Position numbers and translations under genes: made by a program. 64,000 nucleotides of DNA, taken from assembly GCF_035982055.1 (NCBI RefSeq), contig NZ_CP108427.1, positions 6,695,001 through 6,759,000 on the forward strand. Reading direction: 5' to 3'. Every line of letters begins with the position of its first letter. The first letter of the stretch is position 1. Source of the DNA: Streptomyces sp. NBC_01288 (GTDB taxonomy: Bacteria; Actinomycetota; Actinomycetes; Streptomycetales; Streptomycetaceae). The notes under the pieces are model-generated. The model was not told where the DNA came from, searched no databases, and worked only from the letters and a program-made list of their open reading frames with translations. Of this stretch, positions 62,646-64,000 are shown in pieces.

Positions 62646-64000
62646 CTACACCCACGTCCGGGGGCGGTAACGGTTGGCTCGTTCCACCAGGTCGATCCTC
62701 TCCTCGCCGTCCCGTGCCAGCCGGGCCAGCGTGCGGTACGAACGCTCCAGTCCGAAGCGGAGTCCCCGCTCGTCCAGTTCGCTGCCGAGCAGCTCCCGCC
62801 GCGTGAGCGGTACGGAACCCTGGCCTCCGGAGAGTATCCAGTCGAGGGCGCGCCCGAGGACCTCGGCCGACAACCGCTCGCGCCGGACCGCGTCCAGACC
62901 GTATCCCTCCAGCGCTTCCACCTGTCCGGCGGCCGCGGTCAGATCGTCCAGGAACGGCGTGTCGTCCGCCGTCGCGGCCCGCTCCCGAAGCCGCGCCCGT
63001 ACGGCGGCCACCCGCGCGGCCGTGTAGTGGATCGACGCCTCGGGCACCGACTCCAGCGTCCGTACGGCGCCCGGCCGGTCGCCGGTCGCGAACTGGACGC
63101 GGGCCAGGCCGAAGGCCGCGCTCACATAGCTCGGGTCGGTCGACCACACCAGCCGGTAGTACTCGGCCGCGTTGTCCAACTGCCCCAGCACCTCGGCGCA
63201 CAGGCCCAGCGCCAGCTTCGGCGAGGGCTCGCCCGGGAAGGCGTCGTAGATCGCGTCGAAGGACAGCGCGGCCGCTTCGAAGTCACGGGTCGCCAGCGCG
63301 GCCACGCCGGTGTACCAGACCACCCGCCAGTCGTCGGGCCGCTCGTCCTCCAGCTTCGCCAGGGCGTCCAGCGCGGTGTACGAGTCGCCGTTCTCCAGCC
63401 AGGCCCGGATCTGCCGCAGCCGGGTCTCCACGGACGGCGACGGCGCCGACGCGAGCGCGCCGAGCAGTTCGGTCGCCGCGGTCGCCATCAGGCCCGCCAG
63501 GAAACCCGCGTTGGGGTCGGTCGGGTCGACGTGCGGAACGGGCAGCGCGAGGGCCACGGCCGGGGAGTCGACCTGCTTGACGATGCTCGGCGCGCTGCCG
63601 TTGAGCCCGGTCGACACCGCGCCGCCATGGGGTCGTTCGGCAAGTGCCGTGCCGGAGCGGGCCGTTGGGATCCGCTTGGGCGGCTGCGCCGCTCTCGCCC
63701 CCAGCGGGGACACGTCCCCGTCCAGCGTCGGGAACAACTCCGTGTCCGTGACCTTGAGTTCGGGCCCGAACAGGGTGGACAGGGACGGGCGGGCCCGCCC
63801 GGTCTGGAGTGAGACGACCTCGCGGAGCACGCCCGTCAGCTGCTCGGCCATCTCCTGCGCGGAGGCGAAGCGGCGGGCCGGGTCGGGGTCGGTGGCGCGG
63901 ACCAGGAGCCGGTAGAACGACTCGTAGCGGCGGAAGACCTCGATGTTGTCCGGGTCGGGCAGGGAGTCCACGAAGACGTTCGTGTAGCCCTGGAAGTCGA
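62646..64000 (-). CDS. PknG-like Ser/Thr kinase, C-terminal part, cut by window end
   Basis: The reading frame runs off the end of the window, so about 452 C-terminal residues are visible. The first visible residues (DFQGYTNVFVDSLPDPDNIEVFRR) and TDPDPARRFASAQEMAEQL are the end of a PknG-type kinase domain; then come a linker and a TPR region (SYTALDALAKLEDERPDDWRV, LALGLCAEVLGQLDNAAEYY), as in PknG of mycobacteria, where it controls glutamate metabolism. The active site and rubredoxin-like N-terminus lie outside. It leads the unit with PP2C, vWA and FHA genes. Confidence 0.85.
   Translation of the reverse strand, partial: DFQGYTNVFVDSLPDPDNIEVFRRYESFYRLLVRATDPDPARRFASAQEMAEQLTGVLREVVSLQTGRARPSLSTLFGPELKVTDTELFPTLDGDVSPLGARAAQPPKRIPTARSGTALAERPHGGAVSTGLNGSAPSIVKQVDSPAVALALPVPHVDPTDPNAGFLAGLMATAATELLGALASAPSPSVETRLRQIRAWLENGDSYTALDALAKLEDERPDDWRVVWYTGVAALATRDFEAAALSFDAIYDAFPGEPSPKLALGLCAEVLGQLDNAAEYYRLVWSTDPSYVSAAFGLARVQFATGDRPGAVRTLESVPEASIHYTAARVAAVRARLRERAATADDTPFLDDLTAAAGQVEALEGYGLDAVRRERLSAEVLGRALDWILSGGQGSVPLTRRELLGSELDERGLRFGLERSYRTLARLARDGEERIDLVERANRYRPRTWV

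Overview
The window is chromosomal DNA from a high-GC actinomycete, almost certainly a Streptomyces. Evidence is the GC-rich third codon positions, GTG and TTG starts, one TTA (bldA-type) codon, and above all the aerial-hypha surface genes: three rodlins, four chaplins, a MelC1/MelC2 tyrosinase pair, SsbB and a DynA/DynB-like dynamin pair. From memory, the gene order runs the same way as Streptomyces coelicolor from about SCO2719 down to SCO2683, so this looks like conserved core chromosome rather than an acquired island. No prophage, insertion sequence, CRISPR array or rRNA was seen.

Layout. 0.2-9.3 kb: an APC permease, an alpha/beta-hydrolase fused to an ABC ATPase with its permease, a vWA lipoprotein and a long-chain acyl-CoA ligase. 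9.3-12.6 kb: three rodlins, a short chaplin and an unusual sortase-anchored chaplin with a His/Pro repeat stalk. 12.7-16.7 kb: a flavoprotein/ATP-grasp pair and a divergent secreted GH26-like glycosidase. 16.7-27.2 kb: one minus-strand operon of nine mostly overlapping genes for a Wzx/Wzy-type exopolysaccharide (glycosyltransferases, initiating sugar-phosphate transferase, polymerase/ligase, MurJ-type flippase, chain-length protein, deacetylase, acetyltransferase, secreted DUF3344-like protein). 27.4-32.4 kb: a short chaplin, three uncharacterised small secreted proteins, a DUF5949-like protein, melC1/melC2 and another chaplin. 32.6-37.9 kb: a DUF2087-like regulator, a 2-hydroxyacid dehydrogenase, a TTA-containing secreted Ig-like protein, a small unknown and a second APC permease.

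37.9-39.4 kb is decayed sequence holding pieces of a DEDDh exonuclease-BRCT gene next to an intact tRNA-Arg(UCU). 39.7-46 kb: dynA/dynB-like GTPases, ssbB, a thioester-domain LAETG surface protein and a frameshifted small membrane gene. 46.3-49 kb: ettA, a hotdog thioesterase and an unknown. 49-56.2 kb: an ABC ATPase with an AbrB-like tail and two very large FtsX-type permeases. 56.3-64 kb: a truncated globin, a PCMT-like methyltransferase and a signalling operon of PknG-like kinase (cut by the window end), PP2C phosphatase, vWA protein and FHA protein.

How the parts fit: from 9.3 to 46 kb the genes centre on making and covering aerial hyphae and spores: hydrophobic rodlet layer, a cell-wall polymer, melanin, surface-anchored proteins, septum-stabilising dynamins and a sporulation-linked SSB. 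Five rodlin/chaplin genes share an upstream motif pair (near CGTAAC, 16-17 bases, near CGTTGA) that resembles the BldN sigma-factor promoter, which suggests coordinated developmental control.
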